Positions 52,821 to 62,116 of a DNA stretch of 64,000 nucleotides are shown here, one piece after another (position 1 is the stretch's first letter; each line of letters starts with the position of its first letter). A program made the position numbers and the translations under genes. Origin of the DNA: Vibrio sp. SCSIO 43136 (GTDB lineage: Bacteria; Pseudomonadota; Gammaproteobacteria; Enterobacterales; Vibrionaceae); the NCBI RefSeq assembly GCF_023716565.1, contig NZ_CP071848.1, forward strand, positions 806,001 to 870,000. The letters run 5' to 3'. A model generated the notes under the pieces. The model was not told the DNA's origin, did not search any database, and saw only the letters and a list, made by a program, of their open reading frames with translations.

Positions 52821-53630
52821 ATGCGCATAGCGTTAGGTATCGAATATGATGGTGCGAAATACTACGGTTGGCAGCGTCAGCGTGAAGTGAAAAGTGTTCA
52901 AGAGCACTTAGAAAAAGCCCTATCTAAAATTGCCAATCATCCTGTTGAAGTCCAATGTGCTGGTCGCACAGACGCAGGGGTTCACGGCACGGGGCAAGTG
53001 GTGCACTTCGATACTACCGCAACTCGTAAAATGGTGGCGTGGACTATGGGTGCGAACACCAACATGCCCAAAGACATTGCTGTGCGTTGGGCGAAAGAAG
53101 TGCCAGAAGAGTTTCATGCGCGCTTTACCGCAACCGCACGCCGTTATCGCTACGTCATCTACAACCATGCTTACCGCCCAGGAATCTTGTCCTCAGGTGT
53201 CAGTCATTATCATGGTGATCTAGACGTAACCAAGATGCACGAAGCAGCGCAATATCTGCTTGGTGAAAATGACTTTACCTCATTCCGCGCTGCCCATTGC
53301 CAGTCTCGCAGTCCGTGGCGTAACATGATGCACATCAACGTAACTCGCCATGGTCACTACGTGGTGATAGATATCAAAGCCAATGCGTTTGTGCACCACA
53401 TGGTGCGTAATATTACGGGTAGCCTGATCACTGTGGGCCGCGGCGAACAGTCGCCAGAATGGATCAAATGGCTGCTAGAAGCGAAAGACCGAAAATTGGC
53501 ATCAGCAACTGCAAAAGCAGAAGGTTTATACCTTGTTGATGTGGATTATCCAGCCGAATTTGAATTGCCTCGTGAGCCACTCGGGCCGCTGTTTTTGCCT
53601 CAAGAACTTGTATCAGACCCAAGCCAATAA
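52821..53630 (+). CDS. truA: tRNA pseudouridine(38-40) synthase TruA
   Basis: TruA makes pseudouridine in the tRNA anticodon arm. The 269-residue protein has the catalytic Asp in [19 protein letters not shown], the RRYRYVIYN segment, and [16 protein letters not shown] chose the ATG at 52821 ([11 protein letters not shown]), which matches Vibrio homologues as I recall them. A TTG seven codons upstream is possible. It follows hubP, as in many gammaproteobacteria. Confidence 0.94.
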   Translation: MRIALGIEYDGAKYYGWQRQREVKSVQEHLEKALSKIANHPVEVQCAGRTDAGVHGTGQVVHFDTTATRKMVAWTMGANTNMPKDIAVRWAKEVPEEFHARFTATARRYRYVIYNHAYRPGILSSGVSHYHGDLDVTKMHEAAQYLLGENDFTSFRAAHCQSRSPWRNMMHINVTRHGHYVVIDIKANAFVHHMVRNITGSLITVGRGEQSPEWIKWLLEAKDRKLASATAKAEGLYLVDVDYPAEFELPREPLGPLFLPQELVSDPSQ

Positions 53631-53769
53631 TTTGTATATGCTTCAAGGTTTAAATAGGTACAACCAGTTTTTTATCCACAGTAGGGAATTATTGTGGTTT
53701 AATCCTGTCGCAATATAAGAATTTGATCCTCTTGCAATGAGGCGAGAGATAAGAGAGAAAAGGTCTTCC

Positions 53770-54696
53770 ATGAGTTGGCTTGAAAAAATTTTCAATAAAA
53801 GCAGTATCGCAAGTTCACGTAAAGCGTCTATCCCTGAAGGGGTTTGGACCAAATGTACTTCATGTGAGCAAGTGCTTTACCACGCTGAGCTAGAGCGTAA
53901 CCTACAAGTTTGTCCTAAATGTGATCATCACATGCGCATGAGTGCGCGTCGTCGTCTTGAGACTTTCCTTGATGAAGGTAACCGTGTCGAGCTGGCCACG
54001 GATCTTGAGCCACAAGACAAGCTAAAATTCAAAGATTCAAAGCGTTACAAAGATCGTATTTCAGCGGCACAGAAAAATAGTGGCGAAAAAGATGCGATTG
54101 TTGTTATGCAAGGTGAACTATTAGGCATGCCGATCGTAGCATGTTCTTTTGAGTTTGCTTTCATGGGGGGCTCTATGGGCTCAGTTGTTGGTGCTCGCTT
54201 TGTAAAAGCAGTAGAAGCAGCAATGGAAAACAACTGTGGTCTCGTTTGTTTCTCTGCTAGTGGTGGTGCTCGTATGCAAGAGGCGTTGATGTCTCTAATG
54301 CAAATGGCAAAAACCAGCGCAGCGCTAGAGCGTTTGTCAGCAAAAGGCTTGCCGTTCATCTCTGTGATGACTGACCCAACCATGGGTGGTGTGTCTGCAA
54401 GTTTGGCGATGCTAGGTGATATCAATATCGGTGAGCCTAAAGCTCTAATTGGTTTCGCTGGTCGTCGTGTTATCGAACAAACGGTTCGTGAAGACCTTCC
54501 TGAAGGCTTCCAACGCAGTGAGTTCCTACTAGAGCACGGTGCGATTGATATGATCGTTGATCGCCGTGAAATGCGCCAACGTATCGGTGGTTTGATTGCT
54601 AAAATGACCAACCACGAGTCACCAATGGTCGTTTCTGTGGACGATTCTCCAAAAGAAGCAGAATACGAAGTACCAGTTGCTGACGAAAAAGAGTAA
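53770..54696 (+). CDS. accD: Acetyl-CoA carboxylase carboxyltransferase subunit beta AccD
   Basis: AccD is the beta subunit of the carboxyltransferase that makes malonyl-CoA. The 308-residue protein has the N-terminal zinc finger (CTSC and CPKC, about residues 27-50) and the carboxyltransferase core ([52 protein letters not shown]). I chose MSWLEKIF at 53770 over an upstream frame extension of 11 codons. It sits between truA and folC; E. coli has dedA inserted here. Confidence 0.96.
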   Translation: MSWLEKIFNKSSIASSRKASIPEGVWTKCTSCEQVLYHAELERNLQVCPKCDHHMRMSARRRLETFLDEGNRVELATDLEPQDKLKFKDSKRYKDRISAAQKNSGEKDAIVVMQGELLGMPIVACSFEFAFMGGSMGSVVGARFVKAVEAAMENNCGLVCFSASGGARMQEALMSLMQMAKTSAALERLSAKGLPFISVMTDPTMGGVSASLAMLGDINIGEPKALIGFAGRRVIEQTVREDLPEGFQRSEFLLEHGAIDMIVDRREMRQRIGGLIAKMTNHESPMVVSVDDSPKEAEYEVPVADEKE

Positions 54697-54734
54697 AGTA
54701 TTCATTAATTAGCAGTAGTTACTGGTTTCTTTTA

Positions 54735-56009
54735 ATGAATCAACAAACCAATCCTCAAGCCACATCGCCTCTATCGGTGTGGCTTGATTATTTAGAAAAC
54801 ATCCATACTAGCGCCATCGACCTAGGACTTGATCGAGTCTCTAAGGTTGCCACTGACGCTGATCTCACCAAACCTGCCCCTACCGTTATCACTGTCGCTG
54901 GGACCAATGGCAAGGGTTCTACCTGTGCATTGATGGAAGCTATCTTACTGGACGCTGGCTACAAAGTTGGAGTGTACAGTTCCCCGCATCTCGTCCGTTA
55001 TACAGAACGCGTGCGAATCAATGGTGATGAGCTTGCCGAAGCCAAACACAGCCAGGCTTTTAGCTTCATCGAACAGCAACGTGGTGAAACCAGTTTGAGC
55101 TTTTTCGAATATGGAACTCTGGCCGCACTACGTCTATTCCAAACCGAACAAGTGGAAGTGGTATTGCTAGAAGTTGGCTTGGGTGGTCGATTGGATGCAA
55201 CCAATGTTGTTGATCATGATGTGTCGGTCATCACCAGCCTGGCGGTCGATCACGTAGATTGGCTCGGCGATGATATTAATGTTATCGGCTTTGAAAAAGC
55301 GGGCATCTTCCGTGGAGGTAAGCCCGCTGTATGTGGTCAGCCTAAAGCGCCTCACACGGTTGCAGCGCACGCTGATGATATTGGCGCAACCTTGCATCAA
55401 GTGGGCATTCAGTTCGAATACGAGCAAACCGGAGAGCTTTGGAATTGGCGATCAGGTGCTTTTAGTTTAGAAGCACTGCCTGTACCACAACTGCCGCTAC
55501 CTAACGCGGCAACAGCACTAATGGCATTAGCTTGCGCTGAGCTTGATATTACAGATATCAATATCATTAAAGGCTTGGAAAATGCTCGTCTCGAAGGGCG
55601 TATGCAAAAATTGTGTGACCAGCCGACAGTATTGCTAGACGTGGCGCACAACCCGCACTCGGCTGAGTATTTGGTCAAACGCCTGACGGAGCAATACCCA
55701 GATCAAACACTGCACGTGGTAGTAGCCATGCTTCATGATAAGGATATCGCAGCTACGCTAGATGTTCTGTCTGAACTTCGCCCAAATTGGTATCCATCAA
55801 GCTTAACTGGCCCACGAGCGGCAACAGCGCAAACTTTAGTTGAGCATTTATCTAACGTAGACACGACGTTTGACACGCCAGCACAAGCTTTTGACGCTGC
55901 GATGACAGCAGCTCAGACACAAGATGTTGTTGTGGTTGTCGGGTCTTTTCATACCGTAGGTGCGGTGCTATCGCACTGGGACAGTGGCAAGGAGAAACAT
56001 GGCAAGTAA
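54735..56009 (+). CDS. folC: Dihydrofolate/folylpolyglutamate synthase FolC
   Basis: FolC adds glutamate to dihydropteroate and folates. The 424-residue protein is a Mur-ligase-type enzyme with P-loop VAGTNGKGSTCALME (about residues 54-68), YSSPHLVRYTERVRING, GLGGRLDATNVVD, and the C-terminal DVAHNPHSAEYL. Length is typical. It overlaps dedD by 11 bases. Confidence 0.96.
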   Translation: MNQQTNPQATSPLSVWLDYLENIHTSAIDLGLDRVSKVATDADLTKPAPTVITVAGTNGKGSTCALMEAILLDAGYKVGVYSSPHLVRYTERVRINGDELAEAKHSQAFSFIEQQRGETSLSFFEYGTLAALRLFQTEQVEVVLLEVGLGGRLDATNVVDHDVSVITSLAVDHVDWLGDDINVIGFEKAGIFRGGKPAVCGQPKAPHTVAAHADDIGATLHQVGIQFEYEQTGELWNWRSGAFSLEALPVPQLPLPNAATALMALACAELDITDINIIKGLENARLEGRMQKLCDQPTVLLDVAHNPHSAEYLVKRLTEQYPDQTLHVVVAMLHDKDIAATLDVLSELRPNWYPSSLTGPRAATAQTLVEHLSNVDTTFDTPAQAFDAAMTAAQTQDVVVVVGSFHTVGAVLSHWDSGKEKHGK

Positions 56010-56553
56010 GTTTCAAAGCCGATTGGTGGGAACCATCATCTTAGTCGCGGCGGGCGTGATTGTTTTGCCAGACATTTTGGATGGTAAGAAAAACCACTAT
56101 AAAGAAGAGTTGGCGAGCATTCCTCTTAAACCTGAATTTGAAGGGGAGATAGAGAGCTTTGAAGTATTGGACCCGATCGAAGATGTCGCTGTGCTGCCAC
56201 CAGAACCGGTGGAAGTAGTGATTGAGCCTAGCGGGAGTGATAGCGTATCGGTAGAAGAGGCTCGAGATGAAGTGGTGGTTAAACCGCGTGAAGTTCCAGA
56301 GCCAAATGAATACCAAGATAGTGCTTGGATTATTCAGTTGATGGCGTTGAAAAATGTAGAGAATGCGAAGAACTTGGTCGCTGATCTGCAAAAGCGTGGA
56401 TATCAAGCGCATATTAAACAAGAGAATACATTTTCTCGGGTAATCATTGGTCCTGATAGCTCGAAAGAGAAACTGGAGCGACAAGTGATTGAACTTGAAA
56501 AAATTACAGGCTCTCGCGGCCAATTGCAGAAATTTAAACCACTAAACCCATAA
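55999..56553 (+). CDS. dedD: Septal SPOR-domain protein DedD
   Basis: DedD is a bitopic inner-membrane protein that binds denuded septal peptidoglycan through a SPOR domain. The 184-residue product has one N-terminal membrane segment (about residues 9-25), an acidic Pro-rich linker, and a C-terminal SPOR domain (about 106-184, DSAWIIQLMALKNVENAKNLV to TGSRGQLQKF). I chose the ATG at 55999 preceded by GGAGA, inside the end of folC. Confidence 0.93.
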   Translation: MASKFQSRLVGTIILVAAGVIVLPDILDGKKNHYKEELASIPLKPEFEGEIESFEVLDPIEDVAVLPPEPVEVVIEPSGSDSVSVEEARDEVVVKPREVPEPNEYQDSAWIIQLMALKNVENAKNLVADLQKRGYQAHIKQENTFSRVIIGPDSSKEKLERQVIELEKITGSRGQLQKFKPLNP

Positions 56554-56567
56554 GAAAACGTTTGCGT
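56552..56567. promoter_or_regulatory. PurR operator upstream of cvpA-purF
   Basis: AAGAAAACGTTTGCGT matches the PurR box ACGCAAACGTTTGCGT at 14 of 16 positions, with a perfect right half. It overlaps the dedD stop and the probable -35 region of a promoter whose -10 is TAAAAT at 56583-56588. PurR repression of cvpA-purF is established in E. coli. Confidence 0.7.
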
Positions 56568-56614
56568 CGTGCATTTTTCTGTTAAAATGCGCGCCAACTT
56601 AGAATGTGCATTTC

Positions 56615-57106
56615 ATGATTTGGATAGATTTTGTCATTTTAGGGGTGATCGGCCTGTCGGCTTTGATCAGCTTGATTCGTGGCTTCGTTAAAGAAGCTTT
56701 GTCTTTGGTTATTTGGTTTGGCGCATTTTTTATTGCCGGCCAGTACTACGCAAAACTTGCGGTGTACTTTACCAATATCCAAGATGACATGGTTCGCAAC
56801 GGTGCAGCTATCGCCGCACTGTTTATTGCTACCTTGATTGTCGGCTCCGTGGTCAACTATGTGATTGGCCAGCTCGTACAAAAAACGGGCTTATCGGGAA
56901 CCGATAGGATACTTGGGGTAGTGTTTGGCGGCTTACGCGGCATTCTGATCGTTTCGGCGGTGCTGTTCTTTATCGATGCATTTACTGCATTTCCAAATTC
57001 CGAGTGGTGGAAAAGCTCGCAGTTGATCCCTGAATTCAAACGGATCATTGCGCCGTTTTTCGAACACTTGAAACAAACATCCAGTTTTTTGTCCGACGCT
57101 ATTTAG
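56615..57106 (+). CDS. cvpA: Colicin V production/purine-linked membrane protein CvpA
   Basis: CvpA is a four-helix inner-membrane protein of uncertain role, co-regulated with purF. The 163-residue product begins MIWIDFVILGVIGLSALISLIRGFVKEA, the family signature, with hydrophobic segments at about residues 4-22, 28-46, 61-82 and 100-122. I chose the ATG at 56615; a GTG three codons upstream is less likely. The stop lies inside a hairpin (57093-57112). Confidence 0.94.
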   Translation: MIWIDFVILGVIGLSALISLIRGFVKEALSLVIWFGAFFIAGQYYAKLAVYFTNIQDDMVRNGAAIAALFIATLIVGSVVNYVIGQLVQKTGLSGTDRILGVVFGGLRGILIVSAVLFFIDAFTAFPNSEWWKSSQLIPEFKRIIAPFFEHLKQTSSFLSDAI

Positions 57107-57112
57107 CGTCGG
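57093..57112 (+). other. Hairpin spanning the cvpA stop codon
   Basis: CCGACGCTA-TT-TAGCGTCGG is a perfect inverted repeat with the cvpA TAG inside. No T-run follows. It may act as an intercistronic mRNA stability or partial attenuation element before purF. Confidence 0.55.
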
Positions 57113-57141
57113 CAATTTAGTCGCAAACCGAGGATAAACAC

Positions 57142-58656
57142 ATGTGTGGTATTGTTGGAATCGTGGGTACAACTCCTGTAAACCAGTCAATCTATGACGC
57201 TTTGACTGTATTACAGCATCGTGGCCAGGATGCCGCCGGTATTATTACCATCGATAGCAATCGTTTCCGTCTGCGTAAAGCGAACGGTCTAGTAAAAGAC
57301 GTGTTTGAAGCAAAACACATGCAGCGCCTTCAAGGTACTGTGGGTGTTGGTCACGTTCGTTACCCAACTGCAGGTAGCTCGAGCGCTTCTGAAGCTCAAC
57401 CATTTTACGTAAACTCGCCATACGGCATCACGCTTGCGCACAATGGTAACCTAACTAACGCACATGAACTGCGTGAAAAGCTGTTTGAAACTCAGCGTCG
57501 TCACGTAAACACGACTTCTGATTCTGAAGTTTTGCTAAATATCCTTGCTCACGAAATTGACCAGCACAAAGTGGTTGATAAAGATGCGGTATTTACTGCT
57601 GTTGCTAACGTGCACAAGCAAATTCGTGGTGCATACGCTGTTGCTGCGATGATCATTGACCACGGTATGATTGCTTTCCGCGACCCGAATGGTATTCGCC
57701 CGCTTTGTCTTGGTAAGCGTGAAACAGAAAATGGTCGTATCGAATACATGGTGGCTTCTGAATCAGTAGCACTAGATGCGGTAGGTTTTGATTTCCTACG
57801 CGACGTTGCTCCAGGTGAAGCGATCTACGCAACATTTGATGGTGAGCTTTACACTCAGCAGTGTGCACACAACCCACAAGTAAACCCATGTATTTTTGAA
57901 TACGTTTACTTCGCACGTCCAGACTCATTCATCGACAAGATTTCTGTTTACAGTGCTCGTGTTGAGATGGGTAAAAAACTGGGTGAGCGCATCAAGCGTG
58001 ATTTCGACGACCTAGACATCGACGTGGTTATCCCAATTCCAGAGACTTCATGTGACATCGCACTGGAAATCGCTCACATCATTGGTAAGCCATACCGTCA
58101 AGGTTTCGTTAAGAACCGTTACGTAGGTCGTACCTTTATCATGCCGGGTCAGCAGCAGCGCAAGAAATCAGTACGTCGCAAGCTAAATGCTATCCGTTCT
58201 GAGTTCAAAGGCAAAAACGTACTATTGGTGGATGACTCTATCGTACGTGGTACCACGTCTGAGCAGATCATTGAAATGGCTCGTGATTCTGGTGCGAAGA
58301 ACGTTTACATGGTATCAGCTGCACCTGAAATCCGTTTCCCGAACGTTTACGGCATCGACATGCCAAGTGCAAACGAGCTTATTGCTCACGGCCGTGACAA
58401 CGATGAAATCTGTAAGATGATTGGCGCTGATGCACTTATCTTCCAAACCATTGAAGACCTAGTGTCTGCAGTGGGTACTGGTAACCCAGATATCAAGCAA
58501 TTTGAAACATCAGTGTTTACTGGTGAATACGTTACGGGTGATGTGAACCAAGAATACCTTGAGTTCCTAGAGTCGCTACGTAGCGATGATGCCAAAACAC
58601 AGCGCGAGATCCAGCAAGACCTTGCAAACCTTGAGTTATATAACGAAGGTGCATAA
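57142..58656 (+). CDS. purF: Amidophosphoribosyltransferase PurF
   Basis: PurF catalyses the first step of purine synthesis, from PRPP and glutamine to phosphoribosylamine. The 504-residue protein starts MCGIVGIVG with Cys2 as the glutaminase nucleophile, has RYPTAG in the Ntn domain, and the PRPP-binding loop [17 protein letters not shown] (about residues 362-378). Length equals E. coli PurF. It ends the truA-to-purF gene string with a terminator. Confidence 0.97.
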   Translation: MCGIVGIVGTTPVNQSIYDALTVLQHRGQDAAGIITIDSNRFRLRKANGLVKDVFEAKHMQRLQGTVGVGHVRYPTAGSSSASEAQPFYVNSPYGITLAHNGNLTNAHELREKLFETQRRHVNTTSDSEVLLNILAHEIDQHKVVDKDAVFTAVANVHKQIRGAYAVAAMIIDHGMIAFRDPNGIRPLCLGKRETENGRIEYMVASESVALDAVGFDFLRDVAPGEAIYATFDGELYTQQCAHNPQVNPCIFEYVYFARPDSFIDKISVYSARVEMGKKLGERIKRDFDDLDIDVVIPIPETSCDIALEIAHIIGKPYRQGFVKNRYVGRTFIMPGQQQRKKSVRRKLNAIRSEFKGKNVLLVDDSIVRGTTSEQIIEMARDSGAKNVYMVSAAPEIRFPNVYGIDMPSANELIAHGRDNDEICKMIGADALIFQTIEDLVSAVGTGNPDIKQFETSVFTGEYVTGDVNQEYLEFLESLRSDDAKTQREIQQDLANLELYNEGA

Positions 58657-58678
58657 TTTCTTGTCTTAGGATAGATGT

Positions 58679-58714
58679 AAAAAAACCGAGCAATTTTAAT
58701 TGCTCGGTTTTTTT
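58679..58714 (+). terminator. Terminator of purF
   Basis: An 11-base-plus stem ACCGAGCAATT/AATTGCTCGGT, bordered by A and T runs, lies 23 bases past purF. It is followed by ATTTCGGTAATCGG, very like the sequence after the hubP terminator (ATTTCGGTAAACGG). Confidence 0.93.
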
Positions 58715-58800
58715 GATTTCGGTAATCGGTAATGGGTTTTCGGTAAAGGGCGGGGTCAACGAGAAAATATTTGAACGGCAGTCGTGACTGCATGGCAAAA

Positions 58801-58862
58801 TTTCCCGTTTCCCGTTTCCCGTTTCCCGTTTCCCGTTTCCCGTTTCCCGTTTCCCGATTCCC
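58801..58862 (+). repeat. Second tandem heptamer array (GTTTCCC)7 plus variants
   Basis: A partial TTTCCC is followed by seven perfect GTTTCCC copies (58807-58855) and one GATTCCC. It lies between the purF terminator and the convergent lysR-type gene, ten bases from the latter's stop. It is the same unit and orientation as the array before truA. Confidence 0.95.
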
Positions 58863-58872
58863 GTTATTCGCC

Positions 58873-59748
58873 CTATTTCACCGCATGTTCACTAAAGAAA
58901 TCGATAAACAGTCGTACTTTCTCTGGCTGGTGGTCTTTGTGATTGTAAAGCATGTACACCTCACGTGGGTTGGCGCTCCAGCTTTCTAATACTTGTACTA
59001 GTTCGCCATCTTTAATGTAATTGTTGATCATCACATCGGGCATCAAGGTTACGCCCAGACCGGCCACACAAGCTCGTCTTACCACGTTCATTTCACTTGC
59101 TTCTAAGCGGCCGCGTTCATTGATAGAAACCAACTCACCTTCGCTGTTAGTTAATTGCCAGCGTAGTAGAGGGCGGCCTTTAAGCAGTGCATGCTCTTTC
59201 AAATCTTCAGCGTGAAGCAGTGGTGCGGAGTTTTTTAAGTAATCCGGGCTTGCAACTAAGATATCTTTAACCGAGTTAATTTTACGAGCGATCAGACTTG
59301 AGTCTCGTTGTGGCCCAATTCTAAAGATCACATCCCATTCGGTTGGATCAAGTTGATCCGAGCGATTGGTCATCGCTAGTTCAATGCGAATGTCAGGGTA
59401 GGTTGCCATAAACGCATTGAGTGTAGGCATGATCATTCGTTTAGTGATGTTTGAAGGTGCTGAGATACGTAGTTTGCCCGATGCGCCACGGCAGTCATCA
59501 GTAATAGTTTCAGCAGTATTCGCTAACTGTTTAAGTAGCGGGGAACACTCTGCGTAGAAGCGTTCTCCAGCTTCTGTAAGTGCAAGTTTTCGCGCATGAC
59601 GATTGAGAAGACGTAGGTTGAGGGAGTCTTCAAGCGCCTGAATGCGTCGAGTAATAGTCGCTACAGGGACCATGGTTTTACGTGACGTTGCCGTATAGCT
59701 ACCATTTTCGATCACCAAGCGGAACAGGTTTAAGTCATCTAGTTTCAT
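58873..59748 (-). CDS. LysR-family transcriptional regulator
   Basis: The 291-residue protein has an N-terminal winged HTH (LNLFRLVIENGSYTATSRKTMVPVATITRRIQALE, about residues 5-40) and a LysR substrate-binding domain (about 90-290). It belongs to the CrgA/AaeR-like group by its SGKLRISAPSNITKR and GLGVTLMPDVMIN segments. The effector and targets are unknown. It is divergent from the rssB-like gene across 240 bases, so it may regulate that gene, but this is only context. Confidence 0.9.
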   Translation of the reverse strand: MKLDDLNLFRLVIENGSYTATSRKTMVPVATITRRIQALEDSLNLRLLNRHARKLALTEAGERFYAECSPLLKQLANTAETITDDCRGASGKLRISAPSNITKRMIMPTLNAFMATYPDIRIELAMTNRSDQLDPTEWDVIFRIGPQRDSSLIARKINSVKDILVASPDYLKNSAPLLHAEDLKEHALLKGRPLLRWQLTNSEGELVSINERGRLEASEMNVVRRACVAGLGVTLMPDVMINNYIKDGELVQVLESWSANPREVYMLYNHKDHQPEKVRLFIDFFSEHAVK

Positions 59749-59988
59749 TATATAGACTCAAGCAAATTGCCGAACCAAGAAGTGTACCCTATGAAAACAA
59801 AGTTTGATTGCTTTAAGTCAACGTTTTTGTGTAATTTTTCGTCAAAAAGCCCAAGATGTAGTGTTAATTTTGAGGGGCAGAACGCATTTTGAATGGCGTA
59901 GTTGGTTGAGAAACACGCGTTTAAAGACTACTTTTAACTGAGTACACAATAAGAGCGACAGCGAGAAAGGTCAGTTGAGGTTAAGGTT

Positions 59989-61086
59989 ATGATTGAGTCT
60001 AGCAGTAGAGACTACCAGCCACAGATACATGAGCAGCATAATCAACTGCAAGTCATGTTGGTGGATGATGATGCAGTGTTTCGTAATATGATGCGAGGTT
60101 TTTTAACCAGTTGCGGATATAAAGTGCTGGAAGCATCTAACGGACTTGAAGGTTTACAACAACTTCGAGATCAAGTGCCAGACCTTGTCATTAGTGATCT
60201 TTCGATGCCAATCCTTGATGGAATCGAGTTTGTAGAGGAAGTGTGCTGGGAATACCCTTCTTTACCGATGATTGTTGTTTCTGCCACCGAAAACATGTCG
60301 GACGTTGCTAAAGCACTGCGTTTTGGCATAAAAGATTTTTTGACCAAACCGATAGGTGACCTCAACCACCTGAAGTCTGCGATCGAAAATACCTTAAGTG
60401 ATGCGGACCAAGAAAACGCTGACCAACGTGACTTTGCTTCCCAGTGGTTTGGGGTGGATGAAAATGTCGCACTCCCAGAAGAGCAAGAACTACATTGGCA
60501 TCTTGGCTACCTGCAACAAAACCCAAACATGGCTAGGCAGTTACTAGAAGCCTTGTTACCCGAACGTGATACCGAGCAGGGTGGTTGGAAATGTGGTTAT
60601 CGTTTATTGCAATCCTCTGAAGGCCAACCTTTGGTTTTTGACTATGCATGGGTGATGGATGGGCAATTTGCGTTCTATATTGTCGATGCCTCCTCGGGCG
60701 AGGAGACATCTGTAGCAACAACCTTGCTTATTCGAGCGCTATTTAACGATTATTTGCGCTCTCACGGTCACGAGCACGTTGACCTTGCTGGTATGGTGAA
60801 AACCATCACTCAAGGTATCCAGTGTTCAGATTATGCTGGCTCTATTAATGCACTGTTTGGCATTGCCGACATGACAGATGAATCGGTCTGCTTTGCACCA
60901 GCAGGCTTAGAGGCGACTTGGAGCAACGGCATGACAACCACTAAGTTGGTATCAACCATTGCTTTAGGAGAACTGGCTCGAACAGAGGTGATCACTTTAG
61001 GTATGACTGGCGGTGGGCAACTTAACTTTAATAAAGTTGGAAGTTTGAGCTTCAGCCTCGACATCACTCAAAACCAGTTCCAGTAA
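59989..61086 (+). CDS. RssB-like response regulator with PP2C-like domain
   Basis: The 365-residue protein has a receiver domain (about residues 20-140) with acidic DDD at 26-28 and phospho-acceptor D70 in VISDLSMPILDG. The VSATENMSDVAKALRFGIKDFLTKPIGDLNHL stretch is very close to E. coli RssB, the adaptor that delivers RpoS to ClpXP. The C-terminal part (about 165-365) resembles the degenerate PP2C-type domain of RssB, and I see no clear metal-binding Asp set. RssB function is likely but not proven. It is not beside rpoS or hns here. Confidence 0.82.
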   Translation: MIESSSRDYQPQIHEQHNQLQVMLVDDDAVFRNMMRGFLTSCGYKVLEASNGLEGLQQLRDQVPDLVISDLSMPILDGIEFVEEVCWEYPSLPMIVVSATENMSDVAKALRFGIKDFLTKPIGDLNHLKSAIENTLSDADQENADQRDFASQWFGVDENVALPEEQELHWHLGYLQQNPNMARQLLEALLPERDTEQGGWKCGYRLLQSSEGQPLVFDYAWVMDGQFAFYIVDASSGEETSVATTLLIRALFNDYLRSHGHEHVDLAGMVKTITQGIQCSDYAGSINALFGIADMTDESVCFAPAGLEATWSNGMTTTKLVSTIALGELARTEVITLGMTGGGQLNFNKVGSLSFSLDITQNQFQ

Positions 61087-61095
61087 CTTGTTCTT

Positions 61096-61119
61096 ACAGC
61101 TCGGGCTCTTCCGAGCTGT
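61096..61119 (+). other. Hairpin after the rssB-like gene
   Basis: ACAGCTCGG-GCTCTT-CCGAGCTGT forms a perfect 9-base stem ten bases past the stop. No T-run follows (ACACATCACACC), so it is not a typical terminator. The rest of 61120-61335 shows nothing I can name. Confidence 0.5.
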
Positions 61120-61335
61120 ACACATCACACCCTGAGAATACCCCTATTTTTGCTTGGTTTTTGTCCGAGAGGTTTTGATATACCCTCGGCGCTGAGTAAA
61201 TTTGCAGGTTCACGCCTAGCCGTTTGCTTTTCCCTAAAATGCTCAAGTGAATTTGGGGAGTATCACGACACTAGATATAAGCTCAACAAAATAAAGCCAG
61301 GTGTCGACATAAAAATAATGTGAGGAAGTTTTACT

Positions 61336-61461
61336 ATGGAAAGTCATGAGTTCAAAGAACCCTATAACCTGCTATATTTTCTGGGTTTTGTGTTAGCCTT
61401 GTTGATACCAACGCTACCAGCCACTCTAACATGGTTTCGTGTAGCCACAGGCTATTTCTAA
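61336..61461 (+). CDS. Putative 41-residue membrane protein
   Basis: A short ORF starting at an ATG with AGGAAG ribosome site seven bases upstream encodes a peptide that begins MESHEFKEPYNLLYFLGF. It has one membrane segment (about residues 12-34) and ends with FRVATGYF. It lies 22 bases before the earliest likely start of the ybaN-like gene, so the two may be co-transcribed. I do not recognise the family. Composition and ribosome site favour a real gene. Confidence 0.5.
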   Translation: MESHEFKEPYNLLYFLGFVLALLIPTLPATLTWFRVATGYF

Positions 61462-61513
61462 ACCGAGGTTTTCGAGGTATCTCATCGCTATTAAACGTTT
61501 TTTCTGGAATACA

Positions 61514-61876
61514 TTGGGCGCTATTGCGCTGATTTTAGGAATCATAGGGATACCTCTACCTGTCCTGCCTACTACTCCGTTCATTCTTCTGGCTAGCGCC
61601 TGCTTTATGCGAGGCAGTCCAAGATTTCATCACTGGCTCCATTCCCATAAGACCTTTGGGCCTATTTTGCACAATTGGCAGCAAAATCGAGCTGTTTCTG
61701 CCAAGGTCAAAAAGCGTGCATATATCTTCATAGCCATCAGTTTTACATTCTCAATTACCGTTGCTCCGATTTGGTGGGTGAAAATTATGCTACTTGCCGT
61801 GCTTGTGGTGTTGATCACTTGGTTTTCCCGTTTGCCCACGCATGATGATGTTGCCCCGCCTAACGAAAATCACTAA
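61514..61876 (+). CDS. ybaN: YbaN family (DUF454) inner-membrane protein
   Basis: The product has the DUF454 signature GIPLPVLPTTPFILLASACFMRGSPRFHHWL and two to three membrane segments. Its position before apt-dnaX matches E. coli ybaN. The coordinates use a TTG (120 aa), but the reading frame stays open upstream and encodes KRFFWNTLG, which resembles the N-terminus of family members. No ATG/GTG/TTG is available there; ATT at 61490 or ATC at 61484, behind GAGGT, could be the true start. Confidence 0.85.
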   Translation: MGAIALILGIIGIPLPVLPTTPFILLASACFMRGSPRFHHWLHSHKTFGPILHNWQQNRAVSAKVKKRAYIFIAISFTFSITVAPIWWVKIMLLAVLVVLITWFSRLPTHDDVAPPNENH

Positions 61877-61925
61877 GATTAACCTCCTTAATGCCAGTTA
61901 CACTAAGCGTCCGTGATATTGCTCT

Positions 61926-61955
61926 CTGACAGCATCTGCGGTCATTTACTACAAT
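61926..61955 (+). promoter_or_regulatory. Probable promoter of apt
   Basis: CTGACA (61926-61931) and TACAAT (61950-61955) are separated by 18 bases and match the sigma-70 consensus well. A leader of about 155 bases would follow before apt; I see no riboswitch I recognise in it. Confidence 0.4.
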
Positions 61956-62116
61956 TGGTATAGCGCCCGCTTCGAGGCTCAATTTGCACACAATTTTCGT
62001 TGTTGTACAAAGGGTCGAGTAAGTGGGTTTCGTTTTTATTGGCAGCAGAAAACGATTGCGGCCACAGATTTCCTTGTTCGAATATTGATTCGACGAGCAT
62101 TTAAAGAAGATAAGTT

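Noticed and set aside
58771..58989. Plus-strand ORF with repeated FPVSR peptide
   Set aside because: It is the translation of the second GTTTCCC array running into lysR antisense, not a gene.
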